Part shown: piece after piece, positions 51,769-60,352 of the stretch
Layout: every line of letters begins with the position of its first letter
How positions within the stretch are numbered: position 1 is the stretch's first letter
Source of the DNA: Natrialba sp. SSL1
GTDB lineage: Archaea > Halobacteriota > Halobacteria > Halobacteriales > Natrialbaceae
Direction of reading: 5' to 3'
Assembly (NCBI RefSeq): GCF_001861355.1
Contig: NZ_MASN01000036.1
Span: 36,021-100,020 of the forward strand
DNA length: 64,000 nt
Program-made: the position numbers and the translations under genes
The notes under the pieces: generated by a model
What the model saw: the letters and a program-made list of their open reading frames with translations, nothing else
Database searches by the model: none
Told to the model about the DNA's origin: nothing

Positions 51769-52782
51769 ATGCCGGAGTCAGACCCAAACGCAGCTGTAGC
51801 CGACGGTGAACCTGCAGAAACAGACGAACAATCGCAGTGGCACGTCCTCCTCCCCGCAACGATCGATCCCGCTGGGCCGGAGCGACTCGAGTCGTTCGCG
51901 ACGACCACCCACATCGACGAGTTCGACGACCGCGAGCACCTTCTCGCCAACGCCGACCAGTTCGATGCCGTCATCACCCGTATCGAACGGCTCGATGCCG
52001 AGTTCATCGACCGCGCCTCGAACCTGAAACACATCTCCAAACACGGCGTCGGCTACGACAACATCGACGTCGACGCTGCCAGCGACAACGACGTCGTCGT
52101 CACCAACACACCCGGCGTCAACTCCCGCGCAGTCGCCGAACACGCCATCACGCTCATGCTCGCTGTCCGTCGTCGCCTCCTCGACGCCGACCGCCGCCTC
52201 CGAAACGGCGAGTGGGAGGGCCACGGCACCACTGACGAACTGCGCGGCGACACCATCGGCCTCTTCGGCTGCGGTGATATCGCCCGCATCGTCGCCGACC
52301 TCGCTACCGGCCTCGGCATGACCTGTCTCACCTACGATCCCTACGTCGACGAGGAGACACTACCCGACTCTATCTCAGCGGTCGACTCACTCGAGTCCCT
52401 GCTCGATCGCGCGGACGTGCTCTCGATCCACACCCCGCTCACACCCGAAACGCGACACGCCATCTCGCACGACGAACTCGAGTACCTCTCGCCGTCGGGC
52501 ATCCTGATAAACACCGCCCGCGCCGAGGTCGTCGACCGCGACGCGCTGGCGGCCGCACTCGAGTCCGATACTATCGCCGGAGCAGGACTAGATGTCTTCG
52601 AAGCGGAGCCGCCGACGCCGGAGGGACCGCTGTTCGAGCACGAGAACGTGATTCTCACGCCGCATATCGGCGCGCAGACGACGGAGTCGTTGCGAGATAT
52701 GAGCGTGGAGTCGGCGACAAACGTCAAGTCTGTCTTCGAGGGTGAGCTCCCGGCGACGACGATCAACGACGTGTCGCTGTGA
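51769..52782 (+). CDS. D-isomer-specific 2-hydroxyacid dehydrogenase
   Basis: The 337-residue protein is an NAD(P)-dependent D-2-hydroxyacid dehydrogenase. The catalytic domain covers about 25-125 and 310-337; the nucleotide domain has GLFGCGDIARIVADL as the dinucleotide loop. Catalytic residues are the Arg in NTARAEVVD (near 251), Glu in LDVFEAEPP (near 280) and His in LTPHIGAQ (near 299). It reduces a 2-keto acid or oxidises a D-2-hydroxy acid. Beside the TRAP importer and LarA-like protein this suggests handling of one hydroxy-acid stereoisomer. Start ATG at 51769 with an acidic N-terminus. Confidence 0.92.
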   Translation: MPESDPNAAVADGEPAETDEQSQWHVLLPATIDPAGPERLESFATTTHIDEFDDREHLLANADQFDAVITRIERLDAEFIDRASNLKHISKHGVGYDNIDVDAASDNDVVVTNTPGVNSRAVAEHAITLMLAVRRRLLDADRRLRNGEWEGHGTTDELRGDTIGLFGCGDIARIVADLATGLGMTCLTYDPYVDEETLPDSISAVDSLESLLDRADVLSIHTPLTPETRHAISHDELEYLSPSGILINTARAEVVDRDALAAALESDTIAGAGLDVFEAEPPTPEGPLFEHENVILTPHIGAQTTESLRDMSVESATNVKSVFEGELPATTINDVSL

Positions 52783-53216
52783 CTGTCGGGGTATGGTCGC
52801 CTGTAGCGTGTGTCGGCAACGCTGCAACTGACGTAGCTAGACTCGGCACCGGAATCACGCGCGGACCGAACCGGTGACTCGACGATGAATCGGGGTGTAC
52901 TCGAGTAGCCACCCAGCGGTCAGTTCCGGAGTGTAAGAAAACACAGAGGTATCTGAATAGATAACAAAAGTGATTTTATAATCGTCAACCGTCGCTAAAA
53001 TCACAATAACTACCATACATTCGACTTTGGAACGTTGTGGTCGCGTTCTCTCTGATCACCCTCGGATTCCACGCGGTATGTGGTTCCAGAAGTGGAAAAA
53101 GACAGAGACGGTCACTGAATTCCTCTTAACGCCCATTTCGTGAGATGGCTGCGTAGAAGAGTGGAATGGTGCTTGATAGAATATGTCTGAAGAGTATCTA
53201 TCATCTAAAGGTGAAA
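52783..53216. other. AT-rich gap between convergent genes
   Basis: No gene is seen between the dehydrogenase stop and the mutase stop. From about 52940 to 53020 the sequence is AT-rich and contains the inverted repeat listed separately. The rest has no recognisable structure. Confidence 0.5.
52970..53004. terminator. 9-bp inverted repeat between convergent genes
   Basis: GTGATTTTA (52970-52978) and TAAAATCAC (52996-53004) pair perfectly with a 17-base loop. AT-rich arms between converging transcripts fit a bidirectional terminator, or the ends of a tiny decayed element. Confidence 0.4.
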
Positions 53217-54917
53217 CTAGACCGGACTCAGCTCTTCCTGATACGCTCCGTGATGGTCTTCGAACACCTGCATGATCTCACCCATCGTCGCGTAGGCTTT
53301 CACCGCGTCGACGATATACGGCATCACGTTCTCGTCGCTCTCGATCGCGTCGGAGAGCGCCTCGAGTGTGGCGTCGACTGCCTCGTCGTCGCGTTCGTCT
53401 TTGACCTCCTCGAGCCGGTTGAGTTGACGGTCGCGGGTCGTCTCGTCGATTTTGAGAATCTCGGGCGAGGTATCCTCCTCGATGGTGTACTCGTTGACGC
53501 CGACGACGACCTCCTCGCCGCGCTCGACGCGCTTTTGATACTCGTAGCTCGACTCCTGAATCTCACGCTGGAAGTAGCCCTGATCGATGCCGTCGAGGAC
53601 GCCGTCGCGGACGGAGCCGTCGCCCATCTCCTTGATGTCCTCGATATAGCCCATGATCTCGGCTTCCATCTCGTGGGTCAACTTCTCGATCGCGTAACTC
53701 CCGCCCATCGGGTCGACGATGTCGGCTGCGCCGGATTCGTCGGCGATGATCTGCTGCGTTCGCAGGGCGACGCGGACCGCCTTCTCGCTCGGGAGCGCCA
53801 GGGCCTCGTCGAAGCTGTTAGTGTGTAGTGACTGCGTGCCGCCGAGAACGCCGGCCAGGGCCTGAATGGTGACGCGGGTGATGTTGTTCAGCGGCTGCTG
53901 GGCGGTCAACGACTGGCCGGCGGTCTGGGTGTGGAACTTCAGGCGCTTGGACTCGTCGCGCTCGGCGTCGTACCACTCGTCCATCACGCGGGCGTAGATC
54001 CGGCGCGAGGCGCGGAACTTCGCGACCTCCTCGAAGATCGAGTTGTGCGAGTTGAAGAAAAACGAGAGCAGCGGGGCGAACTCGTCGACGCCGAGTCCAC
54101 GGTCGAGACAGTCCTCCACGTAGGCGAAGCCGTCCGCGAGCGTGAACGCGGCCTCCTGAGCCGCCGTCGAGCCAGCCTCGCGGATGTGGTAGCCGGAGAT
54201 GGAGACCGGGTGGAACTTCGGCGTCTCCTCGACGGCGAACTCGATCGTGTCGGTGACGACCTCGAGCGACGGCTTCGGCGGAACGACCCACTCCTTCTGG
54301 GCGATGAACTCCTTCAGCATGTCGTTCTGGAGGGTCCCCCGGATCTCCTCGCGTGGCACGTCCTGCTGGTCGGCCAGTGCGATGTACATCGCGTAGATGA
54401 CCGCCGCGGACGGGTTGATCGTGAAGGAGGTCGAGACCTCGCTGATGTCGATCCCGTCGAAGAGGATCTCCATATCCCGTAGGGTGTCGACTGCGACCCC
54501 CTCCTTTCCGACCTCACCCTCACTCATCGGGTGATCCGAGTCGATCCCCATCAACGACGGCATGTCAAACGCCGTCGAGAGCCCCGTCTGCCCCTGGTCG
54601 ATCAGGTAGTGGAATCGCTCGTTCGTCTCCTCTGCCGTCCCGAACCCGGCGAACTGGCGCATCGTCCACGTCCGCCCGCGGTACATCGTCGGGTACGGGC
54701 CGCGCGTGTACGGCGGTTCGCCGGGAAATCCGAGATCCTCGTCGTACTCGAGATCCGCGATATCTTCGGGGGTGTAGAGTCGGTCGACCTCGTGGTTCGA
54801 GACCGTCGCGAATCGGTCCTGGCGCTCACCGTGGGACTCGAGTGTCGGCTCGAGTGTGTCCTCGGCCCACCGTTCCCGTTGTTCGCGAATCTGGTCTATC
54901 TCTTCCTGGTCGAACAT
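53217..54917 (-). CDS. mcmA1: Methylmalonyl-CoA mutase, large-subunit catalytic domain
   Basis: The 566-residue protein is the TIM-barrel substrate domain of methylmalonyl-CoA mutase, which interconverts methylmalonyl-CoA and succinyl-CoA in propionate and odd-chain or branched degradation. Signatures: TRGPYPTMYRGRTWTMRQFAGFGTAEE-type start, GLSTAFDMPSLMGIDSDHP, and GGTQSLHTNSFDEAL near 375-390. It lacks the C-terminal B12-binding domain; in archaea that is a separate small subunit, not found in this window. ATG at 54917 (MFDQEEI) fits homologues; two upstream ATGs in frame are possible. It is divergent from the 3-hydroxyacyl-CoA dehydrogenase. Confidence 0.93.
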   Translation of the reverse strand: MFDQEEIDQIREQRERWAEDTLEPTLESHGERQDRFATVSNHEVDRLYTPEDIADLEYDEDLGFPGEPPYTRGPYPTMYRGRTWTMRQFAGFGTAEETNERFHYLIDQGQTGLSTAFDMPSLMGIDSDHPMSEGEVGKEGVAVDTLRDMEILFDGIDISEVSTSFTINPSAAVIYAMYIALADQQDVPREEIRGTLQNDMLKEFIAQKEWVVPPKPSLEVVTDTIEFAVEETPKFHPVSISGYHIREAGSTAAQEAAFTLADGFAYVEDCLDRGLGVDEFAPLLSFFFNSHNSIFEEVAKFRASRRIYARVMDEWYDAERDESKRLKFHTQTAGQSLTAQQPLNNITRVTIQALAGVLGGTQSLHTNSFDEALALPSEKAVRVALRTQQIIADESGAADIVDPMGGSYAIEKLTHEMEAEIMGYIEDIKEMGDGSVRDGVLDGIDQGYFQREIQESSYEYQKRVERGEEVVVGVNEYTIEEDTSPEILKIDETTRDRQLNRLEEVKDERDDEAVDATLEALSDAIESDENVMPYIVDAVKAYATMGEIMQVFEDHHGAYQEELSPV

Positions 54918-54985
54918 TAGTGTGGACATCTCTGGCAAGAATCTAAAGTCTTGTTGTTACTCTCTGAACGGTCGTCCGGTGTTGG

Positions 54986-55000
54986 GTGCCGATCCGGCAC
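54986..55000. promoter_or_regulatory. Palindrome GTGCCG-ATC-CGGCAC, candidate operator
   Basis: A perfect 6-bp inverted repeat with a 3-bp spacer lies immediately before the TATA element ACTTATACT (55001-55009) of the 3-hydroxyacyl-CoA dehydrogenase gene, in the position of the BRE. It is in the divergent promoter shared with the mutase gene and could bind an acyl-CoA-responsive repressor. Confidence 0.5.
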
Positions 55001-55031
55001 ACTTATACTGATCGTGACAGCACAGCAGCGT

Positions 55032-55907
55032 ATGACACAGGACCACCGAAGCCTGGATTCGATCGATAGCGTCGGCGTCGTCGGCGCCGGAACGATGGGC
55101 AGCGGCATTGCACAGGTCGCCGCAACGCACGGCTACGACGTCATCGTCCGCGACATCGAACAGGAGTACGTCGAGAGCGGCTTCGACACCATCGAGAACA
55201 GCCTCGGTCGCCTCGACGACCGCGATTCACTCCCGGACGGCGAGGACACCGAGACGATCCGGAACCGAATCGAGGGCACGACCAACCTCGCGGACCTCGC
55301 CGAGTGCGACTTCGTCGTGGAGGCCGCACTCGAGGACCTCGACGTCAAGCGCGACATCTTCGCTGATCTCGACGACATCGTCGGCGACGAGGCCGTGCTG
55401 GCGACGAACACGAGCACGATTTCGATCACGTCGATCGCAAGCGCGACCGAACGCCCCGAGCGCGTCGTCGGCCTGCACTTCATGAATCCTGTCCCAATCA
55501 TGGAGGGCGTCGAGGTCGTCGTCGGCGAGAAGACGACCGACGAGATCACCGCGCTGGCCCACGAGTTCGCCGAGGCACTCGAGAAGACCACCTGGGAGTC
55601 CGACGACAAACCTGGCTTCGTCACGAACCGAATTCTGATGCCCTGGATCAACGAGGGGATTCGGGCCTACGACGAGGGCGTGGCCACGAAGGAAGATATC
55701 GACGCGGGGATGGAACTCGGCACGAACGTCCCGATGGGGCCGCTCACGCTGGCCGACCACATCGGTCTCGACATCTGTCTGCACGCCTCCGAGACGCTGC
55801 ACGAGGAACTCGGGGATCGCTACCAGCCGGCCTACCTGCTGAAGCGGAAGGTCGAGGCGGGCGAGTTGGGTAAGAAGACGGGGAAGGGGTTCTACGAGTA
55901 CGAGTAA
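55032..55907 (+). CDS. 3-hydroxyacyl-CoA (3-hydroxybutyryl-CoA) dehydrogenase
   Basis: The 291-residue protein is a single-function NAD-dependent 3-hydroxyacyl-CoA dehydrogenase: GAGTMGSGIAQ (18-28) binds the dinucleotide, with Asp41 after the second strand selecting NAD; the catalytic His lies in GLHFMNPVP and the Glu shortly after; the C-terminal domain ends GKKTGKGFYEY. It performs the third step of beta-oxidation. ATG at 55032 lies 27 bp after the TATA element; the longer frame upstream is rejected. It is convergent with the acyl-CoA dehydrogenase gene. Confidence 0.94.
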   Translation: MTQDHRSLDSIDSVGVVGAGTMGSGIAQVAATHGYDVIVRDIEQEYVESGFDTIENSLGRLDDRDSLPDGEDTETIRNRIEGTTNLADLAECDFVVEAALEDLDVKRDIFADLDDIVGDEAVLATNTSTISITSIASATERPERVVGLHFMNPVPIMEGVEVVVGEKTTDEITALAHEFAEALEKTTWESDDKPGFVTNRILMPWINEGIRAYDEGVATKEDIDAGMELGTNVPMGPLTLADHIGLDICLHASETLHEELGDRYQPAYLLKRKVEAGELGKKTGKGFYEYE

Positions 55908-55935
55908 GCCGGAGGCCAATACGGGTGTCCGGACC

Positions 55936-57069
55936 TCAATTCGACTTCAGATCGCGCGCGATAATCTTCTTCTGGATCTCGCTGGTTCCCTCGTAGATCG
56001 TCGTGATCTTCGCGTCGCGGTAGTAGCGCTCGACGTCGAAGTCCTTCGTGTAGCCGTAGCCGCCGTGGACCTGCACCGCCTCGTTTGCCACGTCGACGGC
56101 CGCCTCGCTCGCGAAGTACTTCGCCATGGCTGCCGCCGTCGGGTCGACGCCGTCCTCGTTCTTGCGCGCGGCGTCGCGGGTGAGCAGGCGGGCCGCTTGC
56201 ACGTCGGTCTGCATGTCCGCGAGTTTGTGCCCAATCGCTTGGTGCTCGATGATCGGCTGGCCGAACTGCTCGCGCTCGTTCGCGTACGCGGTTGCAGCGT
56301 CGAGCGCCGCCTGTGCCACGCCGACGGCCTGACTCGCGATGGCGATCCGGCCACCCGTGAGGATCGAAAACGCTGCTTTGAGCCCCGACCCAACCTCAGT
56401 CAAGCGGTTTTCCGCTGGGATCCGGACATCGTCGAAGATGAGTGTCGTCGTGTCGCTCGCGCGCAGCCCCAGTTTGTCCTCCTTCTTGCCGACCTCGACG
56501 CCGTCGGTGTCCTTCGGGACGAGGAACTGGGTAACAGTATTCGGGTCGTCGCGGTCCGTCTTCGCGAACAGCACGACGACGCCCGCGCGCTCGCCGTTCG
56601 TGATCCACTGCTTCTTCCCGTTGATGACGTACTCGCCGGCGTCGTCGTCGAGTCGGGCTTCCGTCGTCATCTCGGCCGGGTTCGAGCCGGCGTCGGGTTC
56701 TGAGAGCGCGAACGCGCCGACGGGGCGTCCCGAGACCATCTCCGGGAGCCATTCCTCGCGGTGGTCGTCGGTACCGAACTCGCGGATACACGACGTTGCC
56801 AGACAGTGAACCGACAGCGCCGTCGCCACCGCGAGGTGACCGTAGGCGAGTTCTTCGTTGACGATACTGTACGTGATCTCGTCGACATCCATCCCGCCGT
56901 ACTCCTCGGGAACGGTGAGTCCGGTCAAGTCGAGTTCGGCGAGTTCGTCCCAGACGTCCTCGGGAAACGTCTGCGACTCGTCGGCTTCGTGAACACCCTC
57001 TCGAACCTCGTTTTCGACGACTTCCCGGACCGTCTGCTGAATAAGCTCCTGTTCGCTCGTCAGTTCCAT
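55936..57069 (-). CDS. Acyl-CoA dehydrogenase
   Basis: The 377-residue flavoprotein catalyses the first oxidation of acyl-CoA thioesters. Visible are FALSEPDAGSNPAEM, GKKQWITNGERAG, the flavin and CoA contacts in QAVGVAQAALDAA, and the catalytic Glu in IYEGTSEIQ near the C-terminus. It resembles short or branched-chain acyl-CoA dehydrogenases. A TATA-like ACTAAAG (57093-57099) is centred 27 bp before the ATG. Between it and the divergent enoyl-CoA hydratase-like gene lies a 31-bp tandem repeat. Confidence 0.95.
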   Translation of the reverse strand: MELTSEQELIQQTVREVVENEVREGVHEADESQTFPEDVWDELAELDLTGLTVPEEYGGMDVDEITYSIVNEELAYGHLAVATALSVHCLATSCIREFGTDDHREEWLPEMVSGRPVGAFALSEPDAGSNPAEMTTEARLDDDAGEYVINGKKQWITNGERAGVVVLFAKTDRDDPNTVTQFLVPKDTDGVEVGKKEDKLGLRASDTTTLIFDDVRIPAENRLTEVGSGLKAAFSILTGGRIAIASQAVGVAQAALDAATAYANEREQFGQPIIEHQAIGHKLADMQTDVQAARLLTRDAARKNEDGVDPTAAAMAKYFASEAAVDVANEAVQVHGGYGYTKDFDVERYYRDAKITTIYEGTSEIQKKIIARDLKSN

Positions 57070-57123
57070 GGACGAATATTCGTGAGGGACCTACTAAAGT
57101 GTCCGATTCACGGAGAACGTGCA

Positions 57124-57207
57124 CAAGCACGGAATGGTTTACCGAGACCGAACGCAAGCACAGAGTGGTTTCCCGAGACCGAACACAAGCACGGACTAGT
57201 TTCCGAC
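57124..57207 (+). repeat. 31-bp tandem repeat, about 2.7 copies
   Basis: Copies start at 57124, 57155 and 57186, each beginning CAAGCAC and containing GTTTNCCGAGACCGAAC; the third is cut after 22 bases (CAAGCACGGACTAGTTTCC). The copies differ at a few positions. They lie in the shared promoter space of the divergent acyl-CoA dehydrogenase and crotonase-fold genes, so they may be repeated binding sites. There are no unique spacers, so this is not a CRISPR. Confidence 0.75.
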
Positions 57208-57318
57208 GATGCCGGAACAGTGCTCAACGCTGTTCGCGTCTCAGACTGGAACACAGCGAAACCACCGGCACAGCCGACGATAACAGTTAACCAACACCGC
57301 CACGAATCCCAGCCCGAC

Positions 57319-58107
57319 ATGACGGACTACGAGAACCTCACCGTCGATCACGACGACGGCATCGCCACCGTGACGCTCGACAGCACCGCCGGCCGTAACT
57401 CGCTCACACTCGAGATGGCCGACGAACTGATCGCGGTCGCGGCCGAGCTCGGCGAAGACCAGGAGACGCGCTGTATCGTCCTCACCCACGAGGGCCAGTT
57501 CTTCGGCTCCGGCGCGGATCTCTCCCAACTCGAGGGCGACGATTCTGACGCGGCGCGGCTGCGCCAGCTCGCCGGGCGCGCACACGAGGCGGTTATCCAG
57601 TTCCAACAGACCGAAACGCCCGTCGTCGGCGCTGTCAACGGCATCGCCGCCGGGATCGGTTTCAGCCTCGCGCTGATGCCCGACCTGCTCGTCCTCGGCG
57701 AGGACACGACTCTGCGATTCGCCTACCCTGGAATCGGGCTCACCGGCGACGGCGGCTCGACGTTCTTCCTGCCGCGCCTCGTCGGCCTCCGGAACGCGAA
57801 GGAGATCGTCCTTCGAGACGAGCCAATCGGCCCCGAGAAGGCCGTCAACCTCGGACTCGCAACCGAGGTCGTTCCGTCCGAGGAGTTCGACGACCACGTC
57901 GCTGCCCTCGCAGCCGACCTCGCCAGCGGCCCGACGCACGCACTCGGTACCGCCAGCCGACTGCTGACCGAGAGCTACGAGCGGGGACTCGAGTCCCACC
58001 TGGCTGCGGAGACCGACGCCATCGCGAAGGCAGCCCGAACGGAGGACTACGAGCGCGGGCTCGGTGCGTTCTTCGGTGAGGACGATCCGGAGTTCGTCGG
58101 CTACTAA
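57319..58107 (+). CDS. Crotonase-fold enzyme without hydratase glutamates (isomerase-like)
   Basis: The 262-residue protein has the crotonase fold with the oxyanion-hole segments FGSGADLS (near 62-69) and NGIAAGIGFSLA (107-118). The two hydratase Glu residues of enoyl-CoA hydratase are replaced by Ser116 and Tyr136, and Asp144 lies in GLTGDGGSTFF, a pattern seen in PaaG- and isomerase-like members. It is more likely an enoyl-CoA isomerase or ring-type acyl-CoA enzyme than a hydratase. ATG at 57319 fits; the long upstream frame runs over the tandem repeat and is rejected. IclR-type regulator follows, convergent by 2 bp. Confidence 0.88.
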   Translation: MTDYENLTVDHDDGIATVTLDSTAGRNSLTLEMADELIAVAAELGEDQETRCIVLTHEGQFFGSGADLSQLEGDDSDAARLRQLAGRAHEAVIQFQQTETPVVGAVNGIAAGIGFSLALMPDLLVLGEDTTLRFAYPGIGLTGDGGSTFFLPRLVGLRNAKEIVLRDEPIGPEKAVNLGLATEVVPSEEFDDHVAALAADLASGPTHALGTASRLLTESYERGLESHLAAETDAIAKAARTEDYERGLGAFFGEDDPEFVGY

Positions 58108-58109
58108 GA

Positions 58110-58859
58110 CTAGACGTAGTCCAGATTCACCTGCGTCACGTTCGCCGCCCGCTTCACGACATCCGCAATCTCTGCCCGTCTCGCCTCATCGAGCCGGCTT
58201 TCCGGTCCACAGACACAGATTGCACCCCGGAGTTCGGCGCGCTTATCGAGCACCGGCGCGGCGATACAGACCATTCCCGCGATCCGCTCGCCCTCGTCGA
58301 CTGCGTATCCTCGTTCACGGACTAACTCGAGTTGCTCCAGCAGAACCTCGGAATCGGTAATCGTCTGAGAAGTGATTTCGACGAGGCCACGGTCGAGGAT
58401 CGACTCGACTCGTTCGGGGTCCATGTGGGCGAGCATCGCCTTCCCCGGTGCGGTGACGTGCAGGGGCATCCGTGCGCCGGGGTAGGCGAACAACGTGATC
58501 GCCTCCGAGCCCTCCTGCACGGCGAGGATGACCGCTTGATCGTTCTCCTCGATTAGGAGCGTCACGTGCTCGCCGGTTTCCTCGGCGACGGCCGCGAGTT
58601 CGTCCCGAACCGCTTTCACGACCTCAAATCGGTGGCGCTGCCGGTGGCCGACCTCGAGAAATCGCGTGGAGGGGCGGTACACCTTGTCTTCGACGGTGAC
58701 ATAACCGGTGTCGACGAGCGCCTGCAGGTAGTCGTGGACGGTGCTCACCGGCATCTCGAGTCGCGTTGCAAGCTCCGAGGCGCGGCCGCCGCCGTTCTCC
58801 GAGAGTTCGTCGACGATCGTGAACGCCCGCGCGACGGAACGATTCGGTGTGTCTGTCAT
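58110..58859 (-). CDS. IclR-family regulator
   Basis: The 249-residue protein has a winged-helix N-terminus (NRSVARAFTIVDELSENGGG, STVHDYLQALVDTGY) and an effector domain ending LDEARRAEIADVVKRAANVTQ. ATG at 58859 was chosen; a 38-codon extension is not acidic. It converges with the crotonase-fold gene (2-bp gap) and faces away from the enoyl-CoA hydratase gene, so control of nearby acyl-CoA genes is plausible. The effector is unknown. Confidence 0.9.
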   Translation of the reverse strand: MTDTPNRSVARAFTIVDELSENGGGRASELATRLEMPVSTVHDYLQALVDTGYVTVEDKVYRPSTRFLEVGHRQRHRFEVVKAVRDELAAVAEETGEHVTLLIEENDQAVILAVQEGSEAITLFAYPGARMPLHVTAPGKAMLAHMDPERVESILDRGLVEITSQTITDSEVLLEQLELVRERGYAVDEGERIAGMVCIAAPVLDKRAELRGAICVCGPESRLDEARRAEIADVVKRAANVTQVNLDYV

Positions 58860-59432
58860 TATCGCCCTTTCTCCGGCCACCGACAGAATCTTTTCGACTC
58901 TCCCGGAAGTACCTACGACAAAATCGGTACTGACGCGCAGATAATTGACCCCGTAGTTCATCACAGCATTCACTGGCAGTGTACTCGTTCGAGTCCGCCA
59001 CCTGCGTGTCGCAGTTCAGTTGTGGCTAGTGGGTGGTACTCAAGCTACCCACTCTCTCGTCCCACCAGCGTCGTTCGTCTGATGTCATGGTCGAAACACG
59101 GTACAGGTAATATCCGGTACCATCGGAATTTAGTCTGGTCAAGTCGGATTAGAGAACGGCAGCCGTGCCGCAATCAGCCTTTACAGGAGTACTCATGTAT
59201 TCGCTGGTGGGCAGAATAGTGCGGTGATGGTTTTGCTGGCGGATCGTGCCGTAGACCACGATAGCGGGCCACAGAACGCGGCACCGAATTTCAGGGAGTA
59301 ATGGTATGAACCTAATACTGCTATAGGAAATTCGAACTCATCGGCTTCTCGCAGATGAGTAGAAGGGCCTGACACAGCGCAGCCGCTGTACTGGTCGACA
59401 AAATTATGTGACTGTTTACCGTGGCCTCGGCT
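58860..59432. other. Long gap with no gene between IclR and enoyl-CoA hydratase genes
   Basis: I see no coding frame with acidic composition. The gap contains an inverted repeat AGTGGGT-N12-ACCCACT (59028-59034 and 59047-59053), a second imperfect palindrome around CCGGTACCATCGG (59112-59124), and the TATA-like AAATTATG (59401-59408) of the downstream gene at about -27. Function of the rest is unknown; a small RNA is possible. Confidence 0.5.
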
Positions 59433-60233
59433 ATGGACCACGACACCGAGTTCGACACCACGCTCGCCTCGTTCGACGACGACACCGGCGTCGGCCACGT
59501 CACACTGAACCGACCGGACTCGCTGAACGCGCTCAACACCCAGCTTCGCGAGGATCTCGTCGGGAGTCTCGAGTGGCTCGAGTCCAAGAACGACGAGGCC
59601 GACGGCATCGCGCTCCGCGCAGTCATCGTCGAGGGCGCGGGCGGCACGTTCTGCGCTGGTGCCGACGTCACCGAGTTCAGCGACTCGAGTCCCGGCACGC
59701 AGTCCGGGCAGAGCCACTACGAGTTCATCGCGGAGTTCCCCGCCCCGGTCATCGCGAAGGTTCGGGGCTACTGTCTGGGCGGCGGCCTCGAAACGGCGCT
59801 CGCCTGTGACTTCCGATTCGCACACGAGGAGAGTTCGTTCGGCTTCCCCGAGGTGAACCTCGGGCTCCTGCCCGGCGCTGGTGGGGTGCAGTACCTCGCC
59901 GAACTCGCAGACCCCTCGACCGCCAAGGAACTCGCGATGACCGGCGAGCACATCTCCGCCGAGCGCGCGGCCGAAATCGGCCTTGCAAACCGCGTCTACG
60001 GCGACGATCTCGACGAGGAAACGCAGGCGTTCGCCGAACAACTCGCCTCGCAGCCGCCGCTAGCCATCCAATCGATCAAGGAGTCCGCAGCGATCTCAAC
60101 GCAGACCGGACTCGAGGAGGGGCGGGCCTACGACGGCCGGCTTTTCCGGAGTCTACTCGAGACGGACGATCACAAAGAGGGGGCGCGGGCGTTCGCTGAG
60201 GACGAGTACGAACCGGAGTTCAAGGGCCGGTAA
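59433..60233 (+). CDS. Enoyl-CoA hydratase (crotonase family)
   Basis: The 266-residue enzyme keeps both catalytic glutamates of true enoyl-CoA hydratases: Glu120 in GGGLETAL and Glu140 in FPEVNLGLLPGAGG, with FCAGADVTEF (73-82) at the oxyanion hole. It hydrates trans-2-enoyl-CoA in beta-oxidation. ATG at 59433 fits a TATA element at the expected distance; a GTG four codons earlier (59421) is possible. It complements the dehydrogenase and acyl-CoA dehydrogenase nearby. Confidence 0.93.
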   Translation: MDHDTEFDTTLASFDDDTGVGHVTLNRPDSLNALNTQLREDLVGSLEWLESKNDEADGIALRAVIVEGAGGTFCAGADVTEFSDSSPGTQSGQSHYEFIAEFPAPVIAKVRGYCLGGGLETALACDFRFAHEESSFGFPEVNLGLLPGAGGVQYLAELADPSTAKELAMTGEHISAERAAEIGLANRVYGDDLDEETQAFAEQLASQPPLAIQSIKESAAISTQTGLEEGRAYDGRLFRSLLETDDHKEGARAFAEDEYEPEFKGR

Positions 60234-60352
60234 GCGGTCTCTACGGCGACCCCGCGACAGTGCTGTGGCTCTACTACTGGTCGACTGTACTGGCGATCTG
60301 CTGGTGATCAGATCCGACAGCGACAGCGCGAGTGCGAGCCGAGTCGTCTCCC

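Noticed and set aside
57124..57207. CRISPR-like repeats
   Set aside because: Copies are directly adjacent with no spacers; no cas gene is present in the window.
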